NCBI RefSeq assembly: GCF_000235565.1 | Contig: NC_017527.1 | Location: 1,240,001 to 1,304,000, forward strand | Origin: Methanothrix harundinacea 6Ac | GTDB lineage: Archaea > Halobacteriota > Methanosarcinia > Methanotrichales > Methanotrichaceae | Reading direction: 5' to 3' | Length of the DNA stretch: 64,000 bases | In this document: positions 1 to 8,292 of the stretch, piece by piece | Layout of the letters: each line of letters starts with the position of its first letter | Numbering within the stretch: position 1 is the first letter of the stretch | The notes under the pieces: model-generated | What the model was told of the DNA's origin: nothing | Seen by the model: the letters and a program-made list of their open reading frames with translations, nothing else | The model's database searches: none | Translations under genes and position numbers: made by a program

Positions 1-147
1 CTGAGGCCAAAGCTCGCGGAGATGGTCTTCTTCCGGCACGCGAACAGCCTCGAAGAGGCTCTGGCGATGGCCCGGGAGAGGCAGGGGCGGGATGCGAGGA
101 CGATCGTCATGCCCCACGGGGATCTGACGCTGGCTAAGCGAAAGTAG
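1..147 (+). CDS. LarA-like (nickel-dependent lactate racemase family) C-terminus, 5' truncated by window
   Basis: Only the last 48 codons are in the window; reading frame 1 is open from base 1 to TAG at 145-147. The peptide (LRPKLAEMVFF..., SLEEALAMARERQGRDA, IVMPHGDLTL) resembles the C-terminal lobe of LarA/DUF2088 proteins, where a helix 'S-x-E-E-A-L' precedes a short beta strand and a Pro-His-Gly loop. LarA enzymes racemise 2-hydroxy acids with a nickel-pincer cofactor. The catalytic and cofactor residues lie upstream and cannot be seen, so the family call rests on a short C-terminal match and the substrate is unknown. Confidence 0.5.
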   Translation: MRPKLAEMVFFRHANSLEEALAMARERQGRDARTIVMPHGDLTLAKRK

Positions 148-335
148 TAAAAATCAATCGAGGATTTTGATCAACCCCTGGCGGGTTGCCTCTCTTTAAA
201 TGCTCTTTAAATTGAGGTGACGGATTAGAGGGGCTTTTTAAAGTACTCAATCATATCAGGATTTATAAAATTTGTTTATGTCTTTTTAGTCTCTTCTAAT
301 ATGGCTGATTTTCGACGCCAGGATTTCCACCATCC

Positions 336-494
336 TTATGTTGAATTAAGCCATTTTGAATCCCTTAGTTTAGTTAATTCTTTCAGTAATTCGTCTCGTC
401 TTTCAAGAACTTGTTTTACTTGAAGATACGAGAAATGATGGCCGCCATCTAGATCTTTATTTAACGTCTCCCAAAGGTGACCAGCATATTTCAT
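336..494 (-). CDS. Small hypothetical protein, 52 aa, helical/coiled-coil tail
   Basis: An ATG at 492-494 opens a 52-codon frame ending in TAA (336-338). The protein begins MKYAGHLWETLNKDLDGG and continues into a charged, heptad-like helix (VKQVLERRDELLKELTKL). The surroundings are AT-rich and lie next to an IS5-type transposase, so this may be a resident small gene or part of a mobile segment. I do not recognise a family. The sensible composition and helix periodicity are the only support. Confidence 0.35.
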   Translation of the reverse strand: MKYAGHLWETLNKDLDGGHHFSYLQVKQVLERRDELLKELTKLRDSKWLNST

Positions 495-658
495 CGATAT
501 ATTATTATAATTTTTGATTTTATAATAATTTATGCTCGAGTATTCCTATTTACCATTGCCCATTCTTTAATTATCTCGGATCCGTCTCTTATTTTAGCTC
601 GTTCTCCGCTCTTAATCGATTCTCGATCCTTTTCCTCGTTTTTCGTCGATAGCTACCG

Positions 659-1603
659 CTATTTTGAGACGATTTCAGCATTTTTAAGTGTACATAGCTG
701 GTATAAGTCGAAAGCAAAGGCAGTGAATACCATTTTAACGTGAACTCTCGGGATCGTCGTTACCATTACATGCGCGCTTCGGAACACTCTTTTAATAACA
801 GCAAACTGACGTTCGCCCGGAAATCTCAGTTTGCTAATCAAGCGGTTTCGCAGCTTATCGAGATCGCTTAGAGGATGACCCGCTGCTGCACGTTTCATTG
901 TGAAGTCGTTTCCCTTAGCCTTCACACCGAAATATCCTTTGTCCCTGAGGACCACCTCTCCTTCAACCGATAGATCAACCCGACTATCGTGCACCGAAGC
1001 AGTTGTCGATTCGATGCTCCTTATCAGGCCGTAATCGATATCGACTTTAGAATGAAGTTTATAACCAAAATGGAGTTCCTCACCCTTCTTAGCCCAAGTT
1101 CCATCCCTGCTCCGACGAGTCCTAGCGGTCTCTCTTCTTGGTTTCTTTGAACCTCCTGGGTCGGCCTCTATAAACGTTGCATCCTGAATGGTTCCTCTTT
1201 TTACCTGAAGCCCTTTAAAATCGAGCTGTCTCTGGAGCTCTTCCCAAACGGACTCATCCTTTCCCGTCTGGGCCATCCGCTCGCGAAAAAGCCATATCGT
1301 CCTGGAATCGGGTATAGAATCAGGAAATCCTAAGAATTTCATAAAAGATATTCGATCCGAAATCTGCTTTTCAGTCTCGAGGTCGCTCAACCCGTACCAC
1401 TGCTGGAGCAAAAGCACCTTGAGCATCAGGATAACATCAAAGTTCGGCCTTCCGCCTCGTTCGGTTTTATTATGATACATCTCTTCAAGAATTGGTCGAA
1501 ATGGTTCCCACTCGATCAAGTTCGTTATCTTTGAAAGCCTATCGCCCAGCTTCTCTACGTTCTTGTAAGCTTCTCGAAGGCCCCAGGCAGTAAAAGAACT
1601 CAT
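659..1603 (-). CDS. IS5-type DDE transposase, apparently complete
   Basis: 314 aa, the usual length for IS5-family transposases. An N-terminal dimerisation/DNA-binding region (to about residue 110, containing GGRPNFDVILMLKVLLLQQW and SDRISFMKFLGF) is followed by the RNase H-fold core. The three acidic residues appear to be present: Asp in QDATFIEAD, Asp in VVLRDKGYFG, and Glu in GERQFAVIKRVF. It catalyses DNA cleavage and strand transfer for its own element. The flanks are AT-rich, unlike the GC-rich chromosome, but I could not identify convincing terminal inverted repeats or a target duplication, so the element ends are not given. No frameshift or internal stop is seen. Confidence 0.85.
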   Translation of the reverse strand: MSSFTAWGLREAYKNVEKLGDRLSKITNLIEWEPFRPILEEMYHNKTERGGRPNFDVILMLKVLLLQQWYGLSDLETEKQISDRISFMKFLGFPDSIPDSRTIWLFRERMAQTGKDESVWEELQRQLDFKGLQVKRGTIQDATFIEADPGGSKKPRRETARTRRSRDGTWAKKGEELHFGYKLHSKVDIDYGLIRSIESTTASVHDSRVDLSVEGEVVLRDKGYFGVKAKGNDFTMKRAAAGHPLSDLDKLRNRLISKLRFPGERQFAVIKRVFRSAHVMVTTIPRVHVKMVFTAFAFDLYQLCTLKNAEIVSK

Positions 1604-1743
1604 ACACTATTCATGTATATATTAGTATATAATGTTTTCCATAGACATGCTAGGTTTTTAGGAATCCTCGTGTACATTAGCATATACTACAAATGTCTAT
1701 TAATATCCAGTCCACATCTCGGCAATTGTAAAGGTGAAATCGC

Positions 1744-2151
1744 ATGAAGATCAGAGTAGTGAGTCAAAGAAGTGAGATAGCCGATTTGAGCCCCAACGAG
1801 AGGATGGTCCACATAGCCTTCAGACCTTCCAACGTCGATCTTTTGGACCTCATCAAGGCGTGTCCCAGGCTGAGGGCGATCCAGGTACCTCCATCCTACA
1901 ACAAGACCCTCTCCAAGGCCATCAGGCTATTCCTCCAGATGCAGGGGATCGACCTGCTCGAAGGAGATGTCTGGGGACACAGAAAGGACATCGACGAGTA
2001 CTACATGGTCGACGAGGGCGCTATCGAGCGGATCGGCGACCTGATATCCAGCGGCGAGAGCATCGACGATGCCGTAGCTCAGGTCACGATGACCACCAGA
2101 CTCTCTCCCGACATGATCAAGTACATAGCCAAGTCCAAGATGACCGCCTGA
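1744..2151 (+). CDS. DUF1699 family protein
   Basis: 135 aa starting MKIRVVSQRSEIADLSPNE. Recognised as DUF1699, a small family largely restricted to Methanosarcinales-type methanogens. A beta-alpha region (VHIAFRPSNVDLLDLIKACPRLRAIQVPPSY) precedes a charged helical C-terminus. Its function is not known. The ATG follows an A-rich spacer with a weak purine stretch (aaaggtgaaatcgc). It stands alone: transposase upstream, a convergent hydrolase gene downstream. Confidence 0.75.
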   Translation: MKIRVVSQRSEIADLSPNERMVHIAFRPSNVDLLDLIKACPRLRAIQVPPSYNKTLSKAIRLFLQMQGIDLLEGDVWGHRKDIDEYYMVDEGAIERIGDLISSGESIDDAVAQVTMTTRLSPDMIKYIAKSKMTA

Positions 2152-2210
2152 ACTCTGATTCAGGCGTCCAAAACCCTTTCTGCGCCATCTTCTTCGTTTA
2201 AATTTGAGAA

Positions 2211-2363
2211 CAGTTTAATATATTATCCGAACCGTTGAAGATTCCCTGCTGGGCTGAAGGCCGTTGAGGCGGTACACCGACCGCCCTTCTGCGGCTTATG
2301 CGATGAAATATCTGCCCAAAAAATGGAAGTGGAACCTTTAAGGCTCCTTTGAAACTTGCTAGA
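2211..2363 (+). other. Intergenic segment with TATA-like box and a GC hairpin; possible small RNA or 3' region
   Basis: A TATA-like string (tttaatatatta, about 2213-2224) is followed by a strong stem-loop in which GGCGGT (2268-2273) can pair with ACCGCC (2280-2285), inside an outer GCCG/CGGC pairing. On the minus strand a run of six T's (2326-2331) lies about 35 nt beyond the stop of the hydrolase gene, the kind of U-run where archaeal transcription ends. The segment may therefore be only a terminator region; a plus-strand small RNA is speculative. Confidence 0.2.
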
Positions 2364-3833
2364 TCAGTCCTGAGCAGCCCCAAATAACGTCCAGGGCTGG
2401 CCGGGCCTATCTTTCAGATAGCCGTTCAGATGGCTCCACTGAATGTGCTCGGTCAGGAACTCGGTGGCGTTGAACGGCATCCCGGCGGAGTTTCCCCATC
2501 TGGCCCAGAAGGAAAGATCCTTGGCCATGCTGCTGTCCATCACCTTTCCATCCACGGTTCCCCGGGGCTGGAAGGGCAAAGGTCGCCCCGGCTGGGAGAT
2601 GTACTCCCTGGCGTCCAGCTCGTAGTGACCGTCTACTGTGCGAGAGCAGGGATTGTCCCTGTTGAGGTAAACGTCGTAATGGTCGGCCAATATGGCCTTC
2701 GCCACCTCAACGTCTATCTTGCCGTAATGCTCGTCCATCAGCTGAGCCAGCCTCACCTGACGTGCTCCCTGGTGCCTTCTGATGTCGGCGTAGCCGGTGT
2801 TGGAGCATTCGAGGTTTCGAATCCTGGGGTCCAGGGGAGCGTTGAAGCCGATGAAGCTTCCGTCCCTGGTCCTGGTGACGTTGTAGAACTCGAGGCCCAG
2901 CTCGTAACGCATGATCTCTCCGGTGTTGATGTCCCCCAATAGCCAGGTGTTGGCGTAGCCACCGTTATTGTTCTTCTTCATTATATCCACGAACTGGTCC
3001 AGACCTTCAGAGTACTGCATGGCTCTGCGGATCCGGAAGAACTCGGAAACTTCATCGGGGTCGTAGAGGCTGAAGCCTCCGATGGTGGTCTCAGTTCCCA
3101 TCAGCCCGGCGTCCGTTACGAAGAAGTCGGCAAAGCTGTCGATGTAGCCGGGAGCTGACTGCATAAACATCCTATGTCCTTCCGACGGCTCAATGTCCAA
3201 GATCAAGTTGGAGAACTGGCCGAACTCGAATTCGTTCCAAGAGTTGTGAGCCATCACGATCCTGCCGTCTATGGTGGCGTTTCCGGTTGCGATGAATGCG
3301 CTGCAGTGATCTTTATCGTCCTTCTCCCCATCGGCGTATTTGCCCGATTTCTCGTTAGGCCACCAATAGTCGACGAGCTCTTCGTAGCCGTTCCAGGCGA
3401 GAATCTCCTGCCAGGATATGTTCACGTCGGCAGCCTGTGCCCCGTCTGCGATCCCTTTCATCTCATCCAAAAACTCCTGATACGTATCATTCTCTTCCAT
3501 ATCCTGATCGAGGACGAAGAGCCGCTCAGCGGCCTCCACGAAGAATTGCCATTCCTTTCCGGTATTCCAGTAGGTCAGATATTCCAGGCTCCTCTTGATC
3601 TCCCCTATCTCCTGGGCCATCAGGTATCCATGCTGAAATCCCCTGTCGTAAGGCTCGCCCTCAATGTGCAAGTATATCCAGCCGTTCTCTTCATATCGAG
3701 AGCCGTTGTTGTAGGTCACCACTTCGCCGGGCTCTGACTGGTCTGAGTTGTGATCATCGTCTGCTGTGACGAAGAACAGGCTCATAAAACCGACCGCTAC
3801 CAGGACGATCACGTACAACTTTTTAAACTGCAT
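2364..3833 (-). CDS. Secreted C45-like (acyl-CoA:6-APA acyltransferase/phospholipase B-like) Ntn hydrolase
   Basis: 489 aa. An N-terminal signal peptide (basic MQFKK, then a hydrophobic stretch to about residue 24) predicts export. The core has the C45/PLB-like features: a Gly-rich N-terminal segment (YDRGFQHGYLMAQEI), the candidate nucleophile Cys in DHCSAFIATGNATIDG, and MAHNSWNEF just after. In this fold the nucleophilic cysteine normally becomes the N-terminus after autocleavage. The substrate, probably an amide or acyl ester outside the membrane, cannot be told from sequence. The start is supported by GGAGG eight to ten bases upstream. Single-gene unit with a T-run terminator on its 3' side. 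Confidence 0.7.
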   Translation of the reverse strand: MQFKKLYVIVLVAVGFMSLFFVTADDDHNSDQSEPGEVVTYNNGSRYEENGWIYLHIEGEPYDRGFQHGYLMAQEIGEIKRSLEYLTYWNTGKEWQFFVEAAERLFVLDQDMEENDTYQEFLDEMKGIADGAQAADVNISWQEILAWNGYEELVDYWWPNEKSGKYADGEKDDKDHCSAFIATGNATIDGRIVMAHNSWNEFEFGQFSNLILDIEPSEGHRMFMQSAPGYIDSFADFFVTDAGLMGTETTIGGFSLYDPDEVSEFFRIRRAMQYSEGLDQFVDIMKKNNNGGYANTWLLGDINTGEIMRYELGLEFYNVTRTRDGSFIGFNAPLDPRIRNLECSNTGYADIRRHQGARQVRLAQLMDEHYGKIDVEVAKAILADHYDVYLNRDNPCSRTVDGHYELDAREYISQPGRPLPFQPRGTVDGKVMDSSMAKDLSFWARWGNSAGMPFNATEFLTEHIQWSHLNGYLKDRPGQPWTLFGAAQD

Positions 3834-4014
3834 CCTCGTTCCTCCAAAATTTTTTTCACCGCCAGCATATAATTATTAATGGAGAAGTAACTTTCGCTCT
3901 GATCAGCTCAAGACCGAGGACTGGTCTAAAAAGTATTCCAATCCGGGATACAGAAGAAGGCCGAGATGGTCGATATCAGGGTCGATAATCTTATATATCG
4001 AATGAGATCGACCC

Positions 4015-4243
4015 ATTGAAGGGTGGCCCAGATAGCTCGTCTCTTTGGAAAGCTGTCCATTGAGAGAGCAGAGGGAACCATGTCTGCATGAGATGACCCG
4101 GCCTTACTGATACATAGGAGCCATAATCCGGCAAGGCCTTTGCGAGAGCGACCGGTCCTCTGGGGGGAGGTTCCGGTTCATATTGCCTCGTGAACTTGGC
4201 CTTGTATTTCAAAAGCAGGACACCTTCAAGGAGTGTATGATGA
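4015..4243 (+). ncRNA. Long, potentially structured 5' leader of the rhodanese gene
   Basis: A good archaeal TATA box (cttatatatc, about 3990-3999) lies about 250 nt before the start codon, implying a leader of about 220 nt. It contains several pairings: GCAGA/TCTGC around the 4080s, GGCCTT (about 4101) with AAGGCC (about 4133), and a strong hairpin around 4150-4178 in which ACCGG-TCCTC pairs with GAGG-CCGGT. I do not recognise a known riboswitch consensus (no B12 box, TPP or fluoride motif seen). It could be a regulatory leader, or a separate small RNA followed by an internal promoter. Confidence 0.3.
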
Positions 4244-5173
4244 ATGCGAAGTAAACTCGCGAAGAGTGGAGCGTTGCTGATAATAATTATCGCTTTTACA
4301 AGCGGGACAGTCGCCAAATGCCCCAGCGACACCTTCAATCCCGGTGCCTGGAGCGGCCAATCATGGCTCGATACTTCAACAAGTCAGAAATCGAGCAACT
4401 CATCTGCAGCTGACACGAATAACGAGACGGCGGCCGAAGAGCCTAAAACGGCCTCGGATGAGGATGAATATATCGACTCCACATTCATAACTGCAGAGGA
4501 GCTGGTGGAGATGCTCGAAAGCGAGACGAAAACCCTCGTCGCCTACGTCAGCATCAGCCCCCCTCAGGGATCCTCGTACATCGAGGATTCGATAAATCTC
4601 TCCTCAGACAGGTTCTTCCAGAAAGACGATTCTGGAAACGAGATCCTGAAATCCGTCTCTAGAATGGCCGGGGCTCTGGGAGACGCCGGGATCACCGAGG
4701 AGGATGGGGTGGTGATATACGGGGACTGCTTCTCCTGCGGCGATTCGACCTTCGTCTTATGGATGATGAAGTACCTGGGCCATCAGAACGTCCGAATCCT
4801 CCAGGGACCGGCGACTGGCCTATCCACGGCATCGACTATGACGACGAAGCCTGTCGCGATCTACTTGGCCGATCCTGCCCCTGAACTTCTCGCAGATTAC
4901 GATTCCATCGCCGCAGGGGAGTTTGTGGTCGTCGACGCTAGAACTTCAGATCAGTTCGAAATAGACCACATCGATGGAGCGGTGAACATCGACTTCAACA
5001 CCTTGATCGAAGGCGACTGGATCAAGGATGATTCAGCCCTCGCCGAGATATTCGTCGATCTCGAAGGGGATAGCCCCATAGTCGTCTATTCCGATAACTT
5101 CCGGGAGGCCTCCATCGCCTGGTACGCCCTTCAGCATTTGGGGTATGACGCAAGGATTTACAGAGACTATTGA
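4244..5173 (+). CDS. Exported protein with two rhodanese-like domains
   Basis: 309 aa. Residues 1-25 form a signal peptide or membrane anchor (basic MRSKLAKSG, then ALLIIIIAFTSGTVA), followed by a Ser/Thr/Asn/Glu-rich linker to about residue 75, typical of surface-tethered archaeal proteins. The first rhodanese domain (about 80-195) has a Cys in the active-site loop (YGDCFSCGDS). The second (about 205-309) keeps the fold (VVVDARTSDQFEIDHIDGAVNI) but has YSDNFREAS where the Cys-loop should be, so it is probably inactive. Rhodaneses move sulfane sulfur; the cell-surface location suggests a role in extracellular sulfur or redox chemistry (inference). SD-like AAGGAG lies about ten bases upstream. 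Confidence 0.8.
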   Translation: MRSKLAKSGALLIIIIAFTSGTVAKCPSDTFNPGAWSGQSWLDTSTSQKSSNSSAADTNNETAAEEPKTASDEDEYIDSTFITAEELVEMLESETKTLVAYVSISPPQGSSYIEDSINLSSDRFFQKDDSGNEILKSVSRMAGALGDAGITEEDGVVIYGDCFSCGDSTFVLWMMKYLGHQNVRILQGPATGLSTASTMTTKPVAIYLADPAPELLADYDSIAAGEFVVVDARTSDQFEIDHIDGAVNIDFNTLIEGDWIKDDSALAEIFVDLEGDSPIVVYSDNFREASIAWYALQHLGYDARIYRDY

Positions 5174-5199
5174 ACTGAGAGATCTGCCCGCGGTTTAAT

Positions 5200-5264
5200 G
5201 GAAAAAGGAGGCGGTTTCAGGCGGTCGAATATTCGGAAAAACCGCCATAGCACCTTCTTTTTCC
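5200..5264. terminator. Bidirectional stem-loop between convergent genes
   Basis: GGCGGTTT (5210-5217) pairs with AAACCGCC (5239-5246), and the stem can be continued past a bulge by GGAAAAAGGA (5200-5209) with TTCTTTTTCC (5255-5264). The resulting A-run and T-run on either side suit termination from both directions. It lies between the rhodanese gene and the convergent aldo/keto reductase gene. Confidence 0.5.
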
Positions 5265-5309
5265 CTCAGGACTTCTCCATTTTGCAATCGCTTTGACCCA
5301 AGCTTCATT

Positions 5310-6167
5310 TCAGCCTGGCCCCCCTCCCCGATAGAACGCAAGCCTCCTCGCATACGGTCGGAAGAGGGCGAGCAGCTTCTCCTCCTCTTCTCCGGACAAA
5401 GGCTCCAGCTCCCGCCCCATCCGGGCGAGGAGCCGGACCTCCTCGGGGGTCGAGCAGCCGACGATGATGAGGGATACCTCCTGAGTTAAAGCGTACCGGA
5501 GGAGGAGGTCGGGGCCGATCCCGGCCCGGGGGTTTATGTAGTGGGAGCCCCCCAGGACCTTCATCCCGATGACGGCGATCCCCCGCTCCTTCGCCGCCCC
5601 GATCGTCCCGTCGAGGAACCCGCCTAGAACCCCCTCCAGGGGGTTCACCGGGATGAGGACGGCGTCGACGGGCCAGTTTTCGACGGCGTATGTCACGACG
5701 GAGGGGTCGTGGTGGCCGGTGACGCCTATTAGCTCCGTCCTTCCGACCTCCTTCGCCTCGGCGAAGGCCTCGAGGGCTCCGCCCGGCCCCTCGATCTCCC
5801 GGAGGTCCTGGCGGGTCCTGACGTCGTGGATCTGCCAGAGGTCGATGGCATCGAGGCCGAGGGTCTTCAGGGTCCTGTCCAGGTCGGCCCTGGCGCCCAT
5901 GGCGGTTCGGGACGCCGACTTGCTCGTCTGAAAGATTTCGCCCCGGAGATTGGGATGGGACCGCCAGAAGGTGCCGTAGTAGCCCTCGCTCCCCGAGTAG
6001 GCGGGGGCGGTGTCGAAGTAAGCGATCCCCTGGATTGCAGCCTCTTCGATCACCGCCGCCGCCCCCGCCTCCTCTCCATAGGTCCGGAGGATCCCCTCGC
6101 CGCCGAGGCCGACTGGGGTGACATTGCGGCCGCTCCCGCCGAAGGGCCGGGTCCTGATCTTCTCCAT
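5310..6167 (-). CDS. Aldo/keto reductase family oxidoreductase
   Basis: 285 aa from the chosen ATG at 6165-6167 (MEKIRTRPFGGSG); the frame is open further upstream but that part is low-complexity and would overlap the neighbouring gene. AKR features: N-terminal GLGGEGILRTYGEE, the Asp-Tyr region FDTAPAYSGSEGYYG (Asp and Tyr of the tetrad), the His region DAIDLWQIHDV, and the C-terminal nucleotide-binding SLIIVGCSTPEEV. The fold is a TIM barrel using NADPH, usually for carbonyl reduction. The active-site Lys, usually 25-35 residues after the Tyr, could be in FQTSKSAS. Substrate unknown. Confidence 0.8.
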   Translation of the reverse strand: MEKIRTRPFGGSGRNVTPVGLGGEGILRTYGEEAGAAAVIEEAAIQGIAYFDTAPAYSGSEGYYGTFWRSHPNLRGEIFQTSKSASRTAMGARADLDRTLKTLGLDAIDLWQIHDVRTRQDLREIEGPGGALEAFAEAKEVGRTELIGVTGHHDPSVVTYAVENWPVDAVLIPVNPLEGVLGGFLDGTIGAAKERGIAVIGMKVLGGSHYINPRAGIGPDLLLRYALTQEVSLIIVGCSTPEEVRLLARMGRELEPLSGEEEEKLLALFRPYARRLAFYRGGGPG

Positions 6168-6265
6168 ATCCACCGCCTCCACAAAGCCTCGCGCCTCTCT
6201 CTCGCCCGCCGGGTCAGCCCCTGGCGGCTGTTCCTCCTCCCTCGGCCGTTCTTGGGCGGGCCATT

Positions 6266-6565
6266 TCAGCCCTCCCTCTCGCCCCTCACCATCACCCTTC
6301 CGGCGGTGATGTCCGCGGGGAGGGGGAAGTAGTTGGAGAGGTTCTCCTTCACCCACTCCGAGGCGATCTCGTTCGACCGCTCGGCTCCGCCCTGGTGCTC
6401 GAAGAAGTTTATGAAGGCTACGAGGCCGTCCCCGCAGTCTACGCCGTAGTACTTGATGAAGCCGGGGATCTCCCGGACCCTCGGCAGGAACCTGTCTTCC
6501 ACAAGCCTCATCACCTCGCCGACCTTCTCCTCGTCGGTCTTGTAGCGCCTTATGCTCAGGTACAT
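6266..6565 (-). CDS. Dimeric alpha/beta-barrel (ABM-like) protein
   Basis: 99 aa, MYLSIRRYKTDEEKVGEVMRLV. It has the small ferredoxin-like dimeric barrel pattern seen in antibiotic-biosynthesis-monooxygenase-like proteins: strand, a helix with GEVMRLVEDRFLPRV, then IPGFIKYYGVDCGDGLVAFINFFE. Such proteins act as small-molecule monooxygenases or degrade reactive intermediates, but many members are uncharacterised. It lies just upstream of the aldo/keto reductase on the same strand with about 100 bp between them, so co-transcription is plausible. Confidence 0.65.
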   Translation of the reverse strand: MYLSIRRYKTDEEKVGEVMRLVEDRFLPRVREIPGFIKYYGVDCGDGLVAFINFFEHQGGAERSNEIASEWVKENLSNYFPLPADITAGRVMVRGEREG

Positions 6566-6781
6566 TTCTCCTCCACCCCTGTTTATGAACCGCCTCTGAT
6601 AATAACCTTATCCGAAGATGCCGATCTTACCGGCCTTCCGGAGGTTGGGCCGAAAGCTAGATCGACGGAGCTCGGCGGGGGAGGTTTTTTGGCCGGGGAG
6701 GTGGAGAGAGATGACATGGACGACGGAGGCCTTCGGCGGGATCTGGAGGGGCGGGCTATGAATGGAGGAAGGGGGGTTCAG

Positions 6782-7303
6782 GTGAAGCTCCTCGAAATTG
6801 ACCATCAGATGGCTGCGGCCATGGAAAGGGGGGCCGGGGAGTTTGAGGCCCGTTTCAGGGTGAGCTTGGGCGAGAGCTCCGAGGTGGCAGGGGTGGTGAT
6901 CTCCCAGACTCGTGGGATGGTCGAGGCAGACCCGAGGGATCGGCCGTGGGGAGGCTACCTAGCCATCGATCCCCTCACGGCGAAGGTCGTCGGCACATGC
7001 GCCTTCAAGGCGAGGCCGGCGGAAGAAGGCTCCGTCGAGATCGCCTACTTCACCTTCCCCCCCTTTGAGGGGAAGGGGTACGGGACGGCGATGGCCCTCC
7101 GGCTGATCGAGATGGCAGAGTCGTCCAGGAAGGTCGGGAGGATCCTGGCCCACACCCTCCCTGAGAGGAGCGGATCGACGAGGATCCTGGAAAAGGCCGG
7201 GATGAGCCTCATCGGCGAGGTGATCGATCCGGAAGATGGCCTCGTATGGCGGTGGGCTCGGGATCTCGAGGGCGCGGGGTCGGGGAAGCCCCGACCTCCA
7301 TGA
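6782..7303 (+). CDS. GNAT family N-acetyltransferase
   Basis: 173 aa from a GTG start at 6782, chosen because GGAGGAAGGGGGG ends just upstream and the protein then begins VKLLEIDHQMAAAMERG, which fits the family; an ATG at 6809 is an alternative. The GNAT acetyl-CoA site is clear: strand VVGTCAFKARPAEEGSVEIAYFTFP, then the pyrophosphate loop EGKGYGTAMALRLIEMA (Q/R-x-x-G-x-G/A type), and a late C-terminal strand (ILEKAGMSLIGEV). The acceptor may be a small amine or a protein N-terminus. It is followed after 15 bp by a methyltransferase gene on the same strand. Confidence 0.8.
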   Translation: MKLLEIDHQMAAAMERGAGEFEARFRVSLGESSEVAGVVISQTRGMVEADPRDRPWGGYLAIDPLTAKVVGTCAFKARPAEEGSVEIAYFTFPPFEGKGYGTAMALRLIEMAESSRKVGRILAHTLPERSGSTRILEKAGMSLIGEVIDPEDGLVWRWARDLEGAGSGKPRPP

Positions 7304-7318
7304 GGAAGGTTGGGCTAT

Positions 7319-8188
7319 ATGTCCAGAGACGATAGGATCGAGACCCCGGCCATGCTGAAGCTCCACCCCACCGCCAGCCTGGTGACCCTCTGGTCCCTCC
7401 CCCTCTACGCCGGGGCGGGGGCGCAGGTTCGGGATTTTTTGAAGATGCTGGATCTCTCCTCCGGCGAGGGGCTCCTCCGAAGATGTAATGACATCTGCGA
7501 CTGGTACGGCGAGGTGATCCTCAACAGAAAGCATTTCATAAAGAGGACCGCGAAAGGGCTCATCGCCGGGCGGGAGGGGCCGGTCCAGATCGTCATCCTC
7601 GCCTCCGGAAAGTCGCCGCTGGCCCTCGAGCTCCTCGTCGAGGAAGGATCCAGGATCTCCGGGGTCTTCGAGGTGGACCTCGCGGGGATGGAGGAGAAGG
7701 CCCGCCTCTACAGCCGCCTCCTCCCGCCGGGGGCGGGGATGCTGAGGTGCCTGGAGGCGGACGTCGCCGGATCCGATCTCGCCGAGAGGCTCGCCGAGGG
7801 GGGTTTCAACCCGGACGCTCCGGCGATCTTCGTCATGGAGGGGATCAGCTACTACCTTTCGGAGGAGGATCTGGCGGGGATCGTCTCAGGGCTTCGGTCC
7901 GGGGGGAGGAACCGGCTCATCCTCGAGTACCTCGTCCCCTGCCCCGAGGTGAGGTGGGAGAGGAGGGAGATCCCCCGGCGGATCTTCTCACTGATCCGAG
8001 AGGAGGCGGGGGCGGGAAGGATCACCTGCTACACCCGGGGAGAGCTCTCGGCCCTCTTCAAAGAGCTCGGAGGAAGGGTCGTCTCCACCTCCAGCATGGC
8101 GGAGATGGAGCAGCTCCGCCTCGGCATTAACGGGCGTTTCCTCAAGGCGGAAGATGGATGGATCGAGGGGCTCGTCGCCGCCTTATGA
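7319..8188 (+). CDS. Class I SAM-dependent methyltransferase, leucine-carboxyl-methyltransferase-like
   Basis: 289 aa from ATG 7319 (MSRDDRIETPAML); GAGGAAGG lies ten bases upstream. A SAM-binding region (VQIVILASGKSPLALELL) leads to an acidic residue at the end of the second strand (SGVFEVDLAGMEEKARLY), and then FVMEGISYYLSEEDLAGIVSGL, the E-G-x-x-x-Y-L motif typical of the LCM/Ppm1-TcmP family of carboxyl or small-molecule O-methyltransferases. It sits 15 bp after the GNAT gene, so the two may modify the same type of substrate. Substrate unknown. Confidence 0.7.
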   Translation: MSRDDRIETPAMLKLHPTASLVTLWSLPLYAGAGAQVRDFLKMLDLSSGEGLLRRCNDICDWYGEVILNRKHFIKRTAKGLIAGREGPVQIVILASGKSPLALELLVEEGSRISGVFEVDLAGMEEKARLYSRLLPPGAGMLRCLEADVAGSDLAERLAEGGFNPDAPAIFVMEGISYYLSEEDLAGIVSGLRSGGRNRLILEYLVPCPEVRWERREIPRRIFSLIREEAGAGRITCYTRGELSALFKELGGRVVSTSSMAEMEQLRLGINGRFLKAEDGWIEGLVAAL

Positions 8189-8292
8189 TATACCCCCTCG
8201 CCCTCCCCGCCCCGAGGCTCCGGCTCCCCCTGGGAGGGATGCCTCTTCCAACGAGAGGCTGTATCGCCCCTTCCAGATCCAATCCGGGCAGG

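Noticed and set aside
659-1603. Terminal inverted repeats of the IS5-type element
   Set aside because: I compared the sequences on both sides of the transposase by eye and found no convincing inverted pair or target duplication, so the element ends are not stated.
2430-2942. Plus-strand frame opposite the C45-like hydrolase
   Set aside because: Shadow of the hydrolase gene; low-complexity valine/glycine composition and no start signal.
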